Numbered from the stretch's first letter, positions 43,432-51,854 are shown. The stretch: DNA of 64,000 nucleotides from GCA-003244245 sp035606945 (GCA_035606945.1 DATNDR010000136.1:56916-120915), one strand, 5' to 3'. Translations and numbers: made by a program. Notes: generated by a model not told the origin, from the letters alone.

Positions 43432-43920
43432 GTGGCGACCGCGAGAGACCCTCGGAATGAGCGGGTAGGCCCATCCACCGCTGATTCTCCAACCGATCCG
43501 CCCGGCCTTGCTGTCTCGCCTGGTACGGGCAGCTCAGATGACGATCTGCCGGTGTGCGTCGGTACCGACTTGCTCGGATTGGTTGTGCAGCAGCGGGCCA
43601 ACGGGGTACACGTGCTCGCGGTGGACGGGGAGTTGGACGCGATCACCGCCCCGCTGCTCGGGGCTTGCCTGCGCGAGCAATCCGCTGCTAACCCGGTGCA
43701 TCTGATACTGGACCTGCAAGCGGTGCGCTTTCTCGGGTCCAGCGGATTGAATTGCCTGCTCGAAGCGCGTGAACTCGCCCGGCAGGTCCCGGGAATGCAC
43801 CTACACATCGCCGGTGTGGCCACCCGCGCGGTTGCGCGCCCGTTGGAGGTGACCGGATTGCTGGAGCGGTTCGACACCTACCCCACCCTCGCAGACGCCC
43901 TCACTGCCCTGGCCGGGTAG
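43432..43920 (+). CDS. STAS-domain anti-sigma factor antagonist
   Basis: A 162-residue protein with a 40-residue Pro/Ser-rich leader and a STAS domain: GVHVLAVDGELDAITAPLL, HLILDLQAVRFLGSSGLNCLL and THRAV-type C-terminal helices. The Ser in FLGSSGLN is in the position phosphorylated in SpoIIAA-type antagonists. It probably binds an anti-sigma kinase encoded elsewhere; none is adjacent. The GTG start at 43432 is fixed by GAGGAGGAG seven to fifteen bases upstream. The 3' end overlaps the convergent DedA gene by 20 bases. Confidence 0.88.
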   Translation: MATARDPRNERVGPSTADSPTDPPGLAVSPGTGSSDDDLPVCVGTDLLGLVVQQRANGVHVLAVDGELDAITAPLLGACLREQSAANPVHLILDLQAVRFLGSSGLNCLLEARELARQVPGMHLHIAGVATRAVARPLEVTGLLERFDTYPTLADALTALAG

Positions 43921-44545
43921 CGGCGGTACTCCGGCGCTGTCGTCGCCACAACCACCGCGCTACCACGGCCAGGATGGCAGCGCCGATCACCACGAGCAGC
44001 AGGAGTTGGTAGCGGGACAATTGCTGGTAAATCTCGCCGAGGTGACCGCCGGCGAAATAACCGACAGTGGTCCATACCGCGACCCAGGCGGCTGCGCCCA
44101 ACGCGTTGAAAGCCAGAAACCGCTGCCACGGCATCCCGGCGATACCGGCCACGACTCCATTGAGCTGGCGCAGGCCGTCGATGAACCGGGCGACGCCGAC
44201 GACCTTCCCGCCGTGGCGTACGAAGAAGTCTTCCGCCTTGGCCAGGCGCTTTTCAGTCACGAAGATGTAGCGGCCGAAGCGAAGCACCAGCCGTCGACCA
44301 CCGAAGTGCCCGATCAGGTAACCGACGTTGTCACCAGCGACGGCGGCGAGGAAACCCAGTACCGCGATTCCGAAGACATTGAGCCTGCCGGCTCCGGCAA
44401 ACACCCCAGCGGCCATCAGCATGGTCTGGCCAGGAACCGGCGCGCCGAAACTTTCGATGAACAGGAATCCGAATACCGCCACGTAACCGTACGAGTCGAG
44501 AATCGGAACCAGCCACGCGAACACACCCGGCAGCTCTGGAGCCAC
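43901..44545 (-). CDS. DedA-family (SNARE-associated) membrane protein
   Basis: A 214-residue inner-membrane protein. Family signatures: FLFIESFGAPVPGQTMLMAAGVFAG, GDNVGYLIGHFGGRRLVLRFG, FFVRHGGKVVGVARFIDGLRQ (the conserved Arg region), AGIAGMPWQRFLAFNALGAAAW and a last TM helix followed by a basic tail. DedA proteins act in lipid (undecaprenyl-phosphate or phospholipid) translocation and membrane homeostasis; the specific substrate is unknown here. GTG 44545 is chosen because GGGGAGG lies upstream. Confidence 0.9.
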   Translation of the reverse strand: MAPELPGVFAWLVPILDSYGYVAVFGFLFIESFGAPVPGQTMLMAAGVFAGAGRLNVFGIAVLGFLAAVAGDNVGYLIGHFGGRRLVLRFGRYIFVTEKRLAKAEDFFVRHGGKVVGVARFIDGLRQLNGVVAGIAGMPWQRFLAFNALGAAAWVAVWTTVGYFAGGHLGEIYQQLSRYQLLLLVVIGAAILAVVARWLWRRQRRSTAATRPGQ

Positions 44546-44672
44546 CCCACCACCTCCCCGGTCACGGGGCGCCTCGACTGCGCAGTCCACTGCCGCTGCC
44601 AACATTACCCGCTGACCGGCGGCCCTCTGCGGCGGTCCGCGCGCCGCCAGGGGGCTGCGTCGGTCCTGACGA

Positions 44673-45464
44673 TTACGAGGCCTTGCGCTTCACCGAGGAG
44701 ATGCTGCGCTGCAATGCCTCGAGCAAATCCGACATCTCGGTGGGCTCGGGTGGTTCGGCTTCGGTGACGATCTCGCGACCGCGGCGCTTGTCGTCGATGA
44801 GCTGCTCCACCCGCTCGGTGTAGGTGTCGTGGTAGTCCTGCGGGTGCCATGACCCACTCATCGACTCGATCAACGTCTTGGCCATGTCGAGTTCCTTACC
44901 ACCCGCGGGTTTGCGGTCCGGGAGATTGTCGAGCTCGTCGGCCGGGTTGCGGATCTCGTCAGCGAAGAACAGGGTGTGCAGCGCGAGCACACCCTCATCG
45001 GCGCGGATGGCGGTGAGGTACTCCTTGCCACGCATGACGAACGTGGCGATACCGGCGCGGTTGGTCCGCGCCATGGCCTCCAGGAGCAGACCGTAGGGCC
45101 GGGTGTACTGCTCGCCGGCGGGAGCGAGCCAGTAGGTCTTCTGGAAGTGGACCGGATCGATCTCGTCCAGGTCGACGAAGCTGGTGACATCGATGCTGCG
45201 CGAGCGACCGGGGGCGATGGCGTCCAGCTCGTCCGGCTCGACGATCACGTAGTCACCGCCGCCGACATCGGCGCCCTTGACGATGTCGGAGTAGTCGACT
45301 TCCTTGCCGGTCCGCTCGTTGATCCGCTGGTAACGGATGCGGTCGGCGGTGCCCCGCTGGAACTGATGGAAGCTGATGGTGTGGTCGTCAGTCGCGCTGT
45401 ACAGCCCGACCGGGATCGACACCAGCCCGAAATTGATCGATCCGCTCCAGATAGCCCGTGCCAT
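44673..45464 (-). CDS. ku: non-homologous end-joining protein Ku
   Basis: A 263-residue bacterial Ku homodimer subunit that binds DNA ends and recruits LigD. It starts ARAIWSGSINFGLVSIPVGLY, followed by FHQFQRGTADRIRYQRINERTGKEV, HFQKTYWLAP, YGLLLEAMARTNRAGIA and the C-terminal EMSDLLEALQRSISSVKRK. Length and order are those of mycobacterial Ku; there is no Lys-rich extended tail. ATG 45464 has GGAGG nine bases upstream. No ligD is in the window. Confidence 0.97.
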   Translation of the reverse strand: MARAIWSGSINFGLVSIPVGLYSATDDHTISFHQFQRGTADRIRYQRINERTGKEVDYSDIVKGADVGGGDYVIVEPDELDAIAPGRSRSIDVTSFVDLDEIDPVHFQKTYWLAPAGEQYTRPYGLLLEAMARTNRAGIATFVMRGKEYLTAIRADEGVLALHTLFFADEIRNPADELDNLPDRKPAGGKELDMAKTLIESMSGSWHPQDYHDTYTERVEQLIDDKRRGREIVTEAEPPEPTEMSDLLEALQRSISSVKRKAS

Positions 45465-45509
45465 CGCGGTTCACCTCCGCACTCTGAATACCCCGTTGCT
45501 GCCCGTTTC

Positions 45510-46346
45510 TCACCCGCTGCCGTGCTGGCCGAGCCGGCGTTGCAGATCGTGCACCCGGCGCCGCGCCTCGCGAGCTGCACGGTCAGCTGATTCGAAATCC
45601 TGCCGCGCCGCGTGGGCCCGGCGGCGCATGTCCTGCTCGGCCTGCTCGGCGGCCTCCAGGCGCGCGCGCAATTCCTGCAGCGCCGTGGCCGCGTCGCGCG
45701 CCGCCTGATCGGCATCGGTCAGCGCGCGCTGCGCCGCGTCGCGGGCAGTATCGGCCTCAGCCGCCTCGCGGCGCAGGGGTTCCAACTCCTGGCGCAGGCG
45801 GTGCTCATGCCCTTGAGCGTCGCCATCTGGTCCACGTTCGCTGGTCTTGGCCGTACCGGCAGTGGCGAACAGTTCGGTCGCCGCGTCGGCGGGGTCCAGA
45901 GCCGAAGTGAGACGACCCCCGGCCAGCGCCTGTGCCGCCGCAGAGCTGTTGACCGCTGCCGTGAAGATATCGCTCAATTCGCGGCTGACCGCCTCGCTGG
46001 CCGGATGCCCAGCCGCGCGAGCCAGCGCCTGCGCCTGCTGCACAAGACCGTGCACCAGCTGGTGCCGCTGCGACGACAGCCGTCGCAGCTCCTCGCCCTG
46101 TAACCGGTTCTGCGCCTCACGCAGCCCGTCGCCCAACTCGACCAGCGCGCGGATCTCGCCGGGCTGCTCACGAGCCAGGAGGTTGGCCACCCACGCCGCC
46201 GTGGACGGCCGGCGCAGCGCCCCGATCTGCTCGGCCAGCTCGCGGTGACCCTGGTCGCGGGCCTGTTTCGCGGCGGCATTGCGGGCGGCCGTGAATTCGT
46301 CGCGAGGCAGTGCATAGAGCTCGTCGGCCACCGACTCGAAGTCCAC
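45510..46346 (-). CDS. coiled-coil protein next to ku
   Basis: A 278-residue protein. Residues 1-100 have conserved-looking helical sequence (YALPRDEFTAARNAAAKQAR, RRPSTAAWVANLLAR). From about 180 to the end it is an Ala/Glu/Arg heptad-rich coiled coil (ELRARLEAAEQAEQDMRRRA). Proteins of this kind are often encoded beside ku in mycobacteria. A role in end joining is suggested only by position. The GTG start at 46346 is 45 bases before ku on the same strand as read in the transcript. Confidence 0.75.
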   Translation of the reverse strand: MDFESVADELYALPRDEFTAARNAAAKQARDQGHRELAEQIGALRRPSTAAWVANLLAREQPGEIRALVELGDGLREAQNRLQGEELRRLSSQRHQLVHGLVQQAQALARAAGHPASEAVSRELSDIFTAAVNSSAAAQALAGGRLTSALDPADAATELFATAGTAKTSERGPDGDAQGHEHRLRQELEPLRREAAEADTARDAAQRALTDADQAARDAATALQELRARLEAAEQAEQDMRRRAHAARQDFESADRAAREARRRVHDLQRRLGQHGSG

Positions 46347-46357
46347 CCCAACTCACT

Positions 46358-46522
46358 CTACTGGTGGAGTCCGTGCTTTCCGACCCCGCCGAGGAGCCGC
46401 ATACCCTCGTGGAACAGCTGGAGCACCTGGTCAAGCTCCTTGACCTGCCCACGGTCACCATTCAAGTGTTGCCGCTGGAGGTCGGCGTGCACGCCGGGAT
46501 CGACGGGACCTTCACGGTCTTG
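46358..46522 (+). pseudogene. fragment of a DUF5753 (Scr1-associated XRE regulator) C-terminal domain
   Basis: The plus-strand frame here reads EQLEHLVKLLDLPTVTIQVL and then GVHAGIDGTFTVL, which matches the C-terminal DUF5753 domain of actinobacterial helix-turn-helix regulators. The N-terminal HTH and about 200 residues are missing, because the divergent coiled-coil gene starts just upstream, and conserved sequence stops after TFTVL. It is a decayed remnant, not a functional gene. Confidence 0.65.
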
Positions 46523-46602
46523 ACTTCCCGCCCGAATTGCAAGGTGACCCCTATCCAGGTGCACGCCCGCACCCCCAGCAGACCCGGACCCTGCCGGTCC
46601 AG

Positions 46603-46669
46603 CGTCGTGAACTCGACACCAGCGTCCTGCGTGCTGCCTCGAAATGACGGTGCCGTCGAGTTCACGACG
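46603..46669. repeat. palindromic element with GTGAACTCGAC arms, copy 2
   Basis: 15-nt complementary arms (46603-46617, CGTCGTGAACTCGAC, and 46655-46669) with a 37-nt loop. It is the same arm core as the element at 14646-14713, and the loops share a GCCT-GAAATG-CGGT-like stretch. It lies just after the DUF5753 remnant and before the MSMEG_6728-type gene. Confidence 0.8.
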
Positions 46670-46719
46670 GCACCCGGCCTCGCTAGGTAGCCGCTCGTGA
46701 TCCGGGGAAGGTTTCAGTC

Positions 46720-47178
46720 ATGCAGACCTTTCTGCCCTACCCGGATTTCGCCGCCAGCTCGGCGGTGCTGGACGATCGGCGGCTGGGCAAGCAGCGCGTC
46801 GAAGCGCTCCAGATCTTGCGGGCTGTGACGCGCGCAACTTATGGCTGGCAGCGCCATCCGGCGGTGCGGATGTGGATGGGCCACCCCGAAGCCGTCGCGG
46901 CATACGGGTTGGCGGTGTGTGACGAGTGGGTGCGCCGCGGGTGGGCCGACACCTGCGCAGCGACCATCCGGACCGATCTCGCCGAGGCCGGCCTGCCCCC
47001 GCCACGCGGCCAGGCCGAACTAGCTCGCGTGGGCAACTTGCCGGGCTGGCTGGGCGACCAGCGCCTCCACCGCAGCCATCAGGCCGCGTTGGTGCGCAAG
47101 AACCCGGAGTACTACCAGCCGCTGTTTCCCGACGCCGATCGCGAGCTGCCCTACTTCTGGCCCACCACCACGGATTAG
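46720..47178 (+). CDS. MSMEG_6728-family protein (pyrimidine-dimer glycosylase-like)
   Basis: A 152-residue protein with QTFLPYPDFAASSAVLDDRRLGKQRVEALQILRA, HPAVRMWMGHPEAVAAYGLAVCDEW, DQRLHRSHQAALVRKNPEYY and the C-terminal LPYFWPTT. The pattern (conserved LD..RLGKQR and H-S-H..L) is that of the MSMEG_6728 group, distantly related to T4 endonuclease V-type proteins. Activity is unproven. ATG 46720 follows GGGGAAGG. Confidence 0.85.
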   Translation: MQTFLPYPDFAASSAVLDDRRLGKQRVEALQILRAVTRATYGWQRHPAVRMWMGHPEAVAAYGLAVCDEWVRRGWADTCAATIRTDLAEAGLPPPRGQAELARVGNLPGWLGDQRLHRSHQAALVRKNPEYYQPLFPDADRELPYFWPTTTD

Positions 47179-47357
47179 CGATCACAGTTCTTAACAGCGT
47201 GCGCGGGGCGCACATGAGGGTTGAGCCCGCGGCAATGAGATGTCGATGGCCCGCGGTGTGTCGATTGGCAGACGGAAACTCGTGTGCAGCCGTGGATTGA
47301 CTCGGCGCCTGGCGTGGTAACCAACGTTCGGCGCGGATGACCCGCAGCTAGACCCAT

Positions 47358-47421
47358 CCCGACATGGAGACATATCGGGCCTGTGCACCGGCTTCTGACC
47401 CCGATATGTCTCCATGTCGGG
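47358..47421. repeat. perfect 22-bp-stem hairpin in the 47179-47465 gap
   Basis: The arms 47358-47379 (CCCGACATGGAGACATATCG...) and 47400-47421 are exact complements with a 20-nt loop. They lie between the MSMEG_6728-type gene and the lipoprotein gene downstream on the same strand. The stem is too long and perfect to be chance. It may terminate transcription, be a structured RNA, or be a member of a palindromic repeat family. Confidence 0.85.
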
Positions 47422-47465
47422 GGCGGGGGTGAGTGCGGGGCGGGGGTGAGTGGAGGGGGAATCCT

Positions 47466-47906
47466 GTGGAGCTCGGGAAGCGCCGGAGCTGGCGGGTGAT
47501 CGTGGCTGGGGCGCTCGTCGTTGTGCCGCTGGCTGCGTGCGGCGGCGGCCCTACCGCGCAGCCGCAGCGAGGGGTCACCATCAGTGATCTCCAGCACAAG
47601 GAGTACTTCTACCAAGGGGACTATCTGGGATGGACCATCACGGTCAGCGCCAGAGTGGACGACGTGCTGGCACCGCGGGTGTTCGAGCTGTCCGACGATC
47701 CCTACCGCGGCGAGAAGCTCCTGGTGGTCACCGATCAACCGGCCGAGGTCACCAAGGATGAGGCGGTACGGGTGACGGGGACTGTGGGCCAGCTCCACCG
47801 CTCGATGCCCTCGGAAGGGGTGCCCTACATCCAGCGGGAGCTCTACACCAGGCACGACACCGACGCCTACCTGTACCACGCGACTATCGAGTCGCCTACC
47901 GGCTAG
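47466..47906 (+). CDS. small lipoprotein, unknown
   Basis: A 146-residue protein with a lipobox signal sequence (VIVAGALVVVPLAACGGG). The mature part of about 120 residues (VTISDLQHKEYFYQGDYLGW, FELSDDPYRGEKLLVVTDQP, VRVTGTVGQLHRSMPSEG) looks like an OB-fold-type beta domain found in actinobacterial secreted proteins. The GTG start at 47466 has GGAGGGGGA six bases upstream. Convergent with the respiratory-cluster lipoprotein. Confidence 0.75.
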   Translation: MELGKRRSWRVIVAGALVVVPLAACGGGPTAQPQRGVTISDLQHKEYFYQGDYLGWTITVSARVDDVLAPRVFELSDDPYRGEKLLVVTDQPAEVTKDEAVRVTGTVGQLHRSMPSEGVPYIQRELYTRHDTDAYLYHATIESPTG

Positions 47907-47925
47907 CAGGCCGGCGGGCTGCGGG

Positions 47926-49281
47926 TCAGCTGACGGTGAAGGTCACCTGCTCCGGTCCCCGGCGGCAGAGGTAGTCGACAATCACCGTCGGATCTTCGTC
48001 CCGTTTCTGGATCCGGCAGGAATACCCGGTCGGTGTGTCGTAGGCGGCATCCGCCCGGTCTTTGGCCAAGGCGGCAACGTCACGAGCGACGTCACAGCTG
48101 GTGCCTTCGGCCTCGATTCCGGAGGCTTCGCTGTCCGGTCCGGTTTCCGGTCTGATGAGCAGAACGCTGCCGCACTCGCGCTTGTCTGCGGGCGGGTGCG
48201 GCGGATGCTTGATCCGGATGATGGTCCGGGCGTCGGTGTTGGCTACCTGCGGAGCGAGATCGCCCTCGCCCTTGACGCCGATCCCGAGAACCGTCTCGCC
48301 CTTGGAAGAGCCCAGAACCCGAACCTCAGCGACGGAAGGCAGGTCGGCCGGTACTGGTGTGACGTCGCCGATCAGAGCGGGCTCGCCCAGCAGTGCCGGG
48401 GAGACGGTGACCCGCAGGGCTTGGCTTCCGGCGAGTTGGATCAGGTCGTTGGAGTCGGGCAGGCGGACCTTGCCGTCGTCGCTTTCCTCGATGCTGGCCA
48501 GCGGTAGCTCGCTGCCCGGTTGGAACCGCAGCACGACCTCGTCGAATTTGTCGTCCTTGTCGTCGATCTGTGCGCTGAGCCCAAGCAACCGAGGCATCTG
48601 TTCGTCGATGCTGGAGCAGCCCGGCAGCGGCGGTATCGGCGGTACCGGCGCTTGGCCGATAGGTGCGGTGAAGATCTGCGGAGGCCTCCCGTTCGGGGGC
48701 AGCGGGCAGTCCTCGCGGGGTGTGTCGGGGTTGTCGACCCGCAGCTGGAGCCGCAGCTCACCGGCCCGGGCGAAGGTGAACACGACGGGGTAGGTGAGGC
48801 CGGCGCGGATCGGCATCTTGAGGTCGGTCAGCCGCAGGTCGACCGACGTTGTGTCGGGCAGGCTGATGGTGGCGACCGGCCTGGAATAGCCGGCGGTCAG
48901 CGTGTGGCGGCTGGGCAGCGCCGCGTCGCCGTCAATGACGCCGCCGCCCGCAACGGGGCTGCTCACTGCTACCAACCGGTCTGCGGCAGCCCCCTCGTTG
49001 ATGATGGTCGCCTGCACGCTGACCGACTCGCCCGGCCGGTACACGGCGGGAGCCTCGATCGGACCGCGGAACTCGAAGAGGGCATCGGTGAGCACGATGT
49101 CACCCACCCGGCCCTCGGAACTGCCGCTCGGCTGGAAGCTCACCTCGTTGCCCCGAGCGCGGCCGCACCCGGCCAGCAGCGCGAGCAGCCCTGACAACGT
49201 CAGCAGCGCGGCGACCAGCACCGTCGTGCGCCGCCGGGTCAGCCGCCACCGCTCAGCCGTGGCCGCCTGGTGGACCGGCAT
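47926..49281 (-). CDS. large lipoprotein at the end of the alternative bc1-aa3 operon
   Basis: A 451-residue protein with a lipobox (LSGLLALLAGCGR, Cys near residue 39). The region to about residue 180 resembles PCuAC/LpqE-type copper-chaperone domains (GDIVLTDALFEFRGP, INEGAAADRLVAVSSPVAGG, LKMPIRAGLTYPVVFTFARAG). The middle (FDEVVLRFQPGSELPLASIEE) resembles an AMIN-like domain. The C-terminus has two Cys pairs' worth of cysteines (SCDVARDVAA, YSCRIQK, YLCRRG). The ATG at 49281 lies 29 bases inside the 3' end of qcrB, so it is part of that operon. I infer a copper-delivery or complex-stabilising role; the Met/His copper motif is not obvious. Confidence 0.65.
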   Translation of the reverse strand: MPVHQAATAERWRLTRRRTTVLVAALLTLSGLLALLAGCGRARGNEVSFQPSGSSEGRVGDIVLTDALFEFRGPIEAPAVYRPGESVSVQATIINEGAAADRLVAVSSPVAGGGVIDGDAALPSRHTLTAGYSRPVATISLPDTTSVDLRLTDLKMPIRAGLTYPVVFTFARAGELRLQLRVDNPDTPREDCPLPPNGRPPQIFTAPIGQAPVPPIPPLPGCSSIDEQMPRLLGLSAQIDDKDDKFDEVVLRFQPGSELPLASIEESDDGKVRLPDSNDLIQLAGSQALRVTVSPALLGEPALIGDVTPVPADLPSVAEVRVLGSSKGETVLGIGVKGEGDLAPQVANTDARTIIRIKHPPHPPADKRECGSVLLIRPETGPDSEASGIEAEGTSCDVARDVAALAKDRADAAYDTPTGYSCRIQKRDEDPTVIVDYLCRRGPEQVTFTVS

Positions 49282-50782
49282 GCTCGCCCCCCTCCTCGGG
49301 CACCGCGACGCTGCGATCGACCCGGGCCCCGCCGTACGCCATGGGAATCGGGCGGCCCTCGTGGTCGATGCCGCCCGGCGGCTGGCGCAGCTCGACGAAC
49401 ACTCCCTCGGGAAGCTCCTGCAGCAGGCCGGTCCGGATACCGCGTTCGAGCACCTCGCGGTCAGCCCGCTGCAGCCCGAGACAGATCCGGTGAGTCAGGA
49501 CATAGACCAGCGGCGGCAGCACGAACACAGCCACCCGCTCCCCCCACCTCATCCACTCGAACGGGACGTTGAAGGCGATCGCGAAGACGTCGTCGGCTCC
49601 GGCCACAAACAGCACCAGGTAGAAGATGATCGCCATCGCGCCCAACGCGGTGCGCACCGGATTGTCCCGCGGCCGCTGCAGGAGGTTGTGCAGGCTACGG
49701 TCCTTGGTGAACCGCTGCTCCAGGAACGGATAGGCGAACAGCAGGAGAAACATCAGCATCGGTATCACCAGGCCCGGCCAGAATGGCGCCGGTACCGTGT
49801 ATTGCCCCAGATGCAGATCCCAGGGTGGGAACATGCGCAGCGCACCGATCATGAACCCGACGTACCAGTCCGGCTGCACTCCGGTGGAACTGCCGGCCGG
49901 CGTGTAGGGCCCCCACAGGAAGATCGGATTGATCTGGAACAGCGCGCCGAGCAGTCCGAGTACGCCGAAGACACACAACGCGTTGGCCAAGGTCTTGGTG
50001 CCGAATCCGGGGACCGCGCGCTCACCCACGACATTGGACTCGCGGGCGCCCGGCCGAGGGTACTGCGTGTGCTTGAGGTACCACACCAGCCCGAGATGCA
50101 CCGCGATCAGCGCGATGATGATCCCGGGCACGATGAACACGTGGGCGAGGAAGAACCGGGAGATCCACAGATCGCCCTCGAACTCGCTGCCGAAGATGAT
50201 CCAGTGCAGCCAGGTGCCGATCACTGGAACCGACAGGACCAGCCCCGAGATGATCCGCACTCCCATGCCGGACAGCAGATCGTCGAGCATGGAGTAACCC
50301 ATGTAGCCTTCCAGCAGCGAGATCATCAGCAGCGCCACGCCGGTGACCCAGGTGAACTCACGCGGCTTGCGGTAGGCGCCGGTGAAGAAGTTGCGGAACA
50401 TGTGCAGCACGATCGAAGCGACGAACACCAGCGCGGCCCAGTGGTGCACCTGGCGGATGAACAAGCCGCCGCGCACCTCGAACGACAAGTTGAGCGCCGA
50501 TTCGTAGGCCCGGGACATGTGCAGATTCTGCGCGTTGACGTACTGGCCGTGATAGACGACGTCGGTGGTGTCCGGGACGAAAAACAGCGCCAGCACGGTG
50601 CCGGAGAGCACCAGCGTCACGAAGGAATACAGCGCCAACTCGCCCCAGAAGAATGAATAGTGCTTGGGGAAGACGTGCGAGGATTCCTTGCGGACGGCCC
50701 CCGCCAGGTGGAAGCGCTCGTCGAATCCCGCCACGATGCGCTTGGCGATGGAAAGTTTGACCTTGCCGTTGCGGCTCACCAT
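49253..50782 (-). CDS. qcrB: cytochrome bc1 complex cytochrome b subunit
   Basis: A 509-residue membrane protein of the menaquinol:cytochrome c reductase. Heme-ligating pairs are visible in RQVHHWAALVFVASIVLHMF and in the helix with FFLAHVFIVPGIIIALIAVHL. The actinobacterial KHTQYPRPG segment follows. The Qo motif reads PDWY (VQPDWYVGFMIGALRMFPP), where PEWY or PDFY is seen elsewhere. The C-terminal extension typical of mycobacterial QcrB (LERGIRTGLLQELPEGVFVELRQ) is present but short. ATG 50782 overlaps the ctaG gene by seven bases. The separation from qcrC-qcrA and pairing with ctaG/ctaD indicate a second, non-canonical set. Confidence 0.93.
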   Translation of the reverse strand: MVSRNGKVKLSIAKRIVAGFDERFHLAGAVRKESSHVFPKHYSFFWGELALYSFVTLVLSGTVLALFFVPDTTDVVYHGQYVNAQNLHMSRAYESALNLSFEVRGGLFIRQVHHWAALVFVASIVLHMFRNFFTGAYRKPREFTWVTGVALLMISLLEGYMGYSMLDDLLSGMGVRIISGLVLSVPVIGTWLHWIIFGSEFEGDLWISRFFLAHVFIVPGIIIALIAVHLGLVWYLKHTQYPRPGARESNVVGERAVPGFGTKTLANALCVFGVLGLLGALFQINPIFLWGPYTPAGSSTGVQPDWYVGFMIGALRMFPPWDLHLGQYTVPAPFWPGLVIPMLMFLLLFAYPFLEQRFTKDRSLHNLLQRPRDNPVRTALGAMAIIFYLVLFVAGADDVFAIAFNVPFEWMRWGERVAVFVLPPLVYVLTHRICLGLQRADREVLERGIRTGLLQELPEGVFVELRQPPGGIDHEGRPIPMAYGGARVDRSVAVPEEGGEHAGPPGGHG

Positions 50783-51267
50783 TGCCGGCCCCCCTCGGCG
50801 AGTACGGCGCGACGCTCCTCGCGGCTGATCCAGTTCCAGGTGATGGCGACCGCGGCCGCCCCCATGGGGAGCATCCCGACGATCATTGACAGGCCCCCGG
50901 CACTGTCGCCGACGGCGACGAGCCACACTCCGGCCAGGTCGAGTAGGGGAAGCGCCAGGTAGAGGTACAGCATCCGGCCTGCGTCGGGCAACCGGTGCCG
51001 GACCCCGAGGATCGGCGCCCAGAACAGCATCGCGCCGGCGAGCAGCGCGAGGTGGGTGGCCGTATCGAGCAGCGGCGGGACGGGGCCGCGGCTGGTGTAC
51101 ACGGTGACAGCGGCGTGCAACGTGACGAACCCGGGCAGCGCCAGCGCGGCGGGCACGGTGCAGCGGTCCAGCTGCGGGAATGCGCGGCTGGACACCATCA
51201 GCAACGCCGGTGCGATCACCGCGACGAGCAGTCCCATCGTCGCCATGTGCAGCATGTGTTCGGTCAT
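50776..51267 (-). CDS. ctaG: cytochrome c oxidase assembly protein, CtaG-type
   Basis: A 163-residue membrane protein with about five helices: MGLLVAVIAPALLMVS, LALPGFVTLHAAVTVY, ATHLALLAGAMLFWAPILG, LYLYLALPLLDLAGVWLV and SMIVGMLPMGAAAVAI. HMLHM, the LHAAVTVYT segment and DTATHLALLAG match the caa3_CtaG family involved in CuB insertion. It is shorter than most members (about 250-300 residues), with the N-terminal part missing. ATG 51267 overlaps the upstream gene in ATGA. Confidence 0.75.
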   Translation of the reverse strand: MTEHMLHMATMGLLVAVIAPALLMVSSRAFPQLDRCTVPAALALPGFVTLHAAVTVYTSRGPVPPLLDTATHLALLAGAMLFWAPILGVRHRLPDAGRMLYLYLALPLLDLAGVWLVAVGDSAGGLSMIVGMLPMGAAAVAITWNWISREERRAVLAEGGRQW

Positions 51268-51854
51268 CGCCGCGGCTTTCCGCGCAGCACGTTCTTGACC
51301 GCACGGGCGGCGGCCACCAGCAGGATCAACACGACGGTGTTGCGCAGCCGGCCAGGCGGCTCTGGAGGTGGCGGGGTGCGTGGTGTGGGCGGCCCGTGGG
51401 CAGCGTGGTCGGCGGGAATCGGCACCGCGGTGCCGATAGACGACCCGTGGTACACCAGGACTGGCTGGCCGGCGGGCTCGGCATCGCCGAGCGCCACGGG
51501 CCACGGGCGCGCTCCGGGGCGGAGCCGTTCGCCGCGCACCAGCCACGCCGCGACGCCCAGCAGGTAGACCCCGAGCACCGACAGCCACCAGCCGTAGGCG
51601 AATCCGGTGAGGCCCATCGCGACCCCCAGCGCCGCGACCACCGCGGCACTGGCACGTCTGGGCTGGCGGCGCTGCGGCCCGTCACGGCCCGTCCGCACCG
51701 CCGCCAGCACAGCCAGCCCGAATCCGGCAACGATGGCGGACCCGGCGATGTAGAGGAAGAACGGTAGCGGCCGCGGGTGGAACGCGAGATGGACTAAAGC
51801 CAGCACGACATTGCCCGCGGCCCACGCACCGACGACGCCATGTGAGGGCTTCAT
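51264..51854 (-). CDS. multi-helix membrane protein of the bc1-aa3 cluster, unknown
   Basis: A 196-residue protein with about four TM helices in the first 105 residues (GVVGAWAAGNVVLALVHLAF, FLYIAGSAIVAGFGLAVLAA, AAVVAALGVAMGLTGFAY, LSVLGVYLLGVAAWLV). A Pro-rich extramembrane stretch (HGPPTPRTPPPPEPPG) and a final amphipathic or TM helix follow. Both ends overlap neighbours in ATGA, so it is stoichiometrically tied to ctaD and ctaG. It could be a subunit-IV-like or subunit-III-replacing component; no family motif is recognisable. Confidence 0.6.
   Translation of the reverse strand: MKPSHGVVGAWAAGNVVLALVHLAFHPRPLPFFLYIAGSAIVAGFGLAVLAAVRTGRDGPQRRQPRRASAAVVAALGVAMGLTGFAYGWWLSVLGVYLLGVAAWLVRGERLRPGARPWPVALGDAEPAGQPVLVYHGSSIGTAVPIPADHAAHGPPTPRTPPPPEPPGRLRNTVVLILLVAAARAVKNVLRGKPRR

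Noticed and set aside
48902..50656. 584-codon plus-strand open frame
   Set aside because: Antisense to qcrB and the lipoprotein gene; His/Gln/Arg-rich composition typical of shadow frames.
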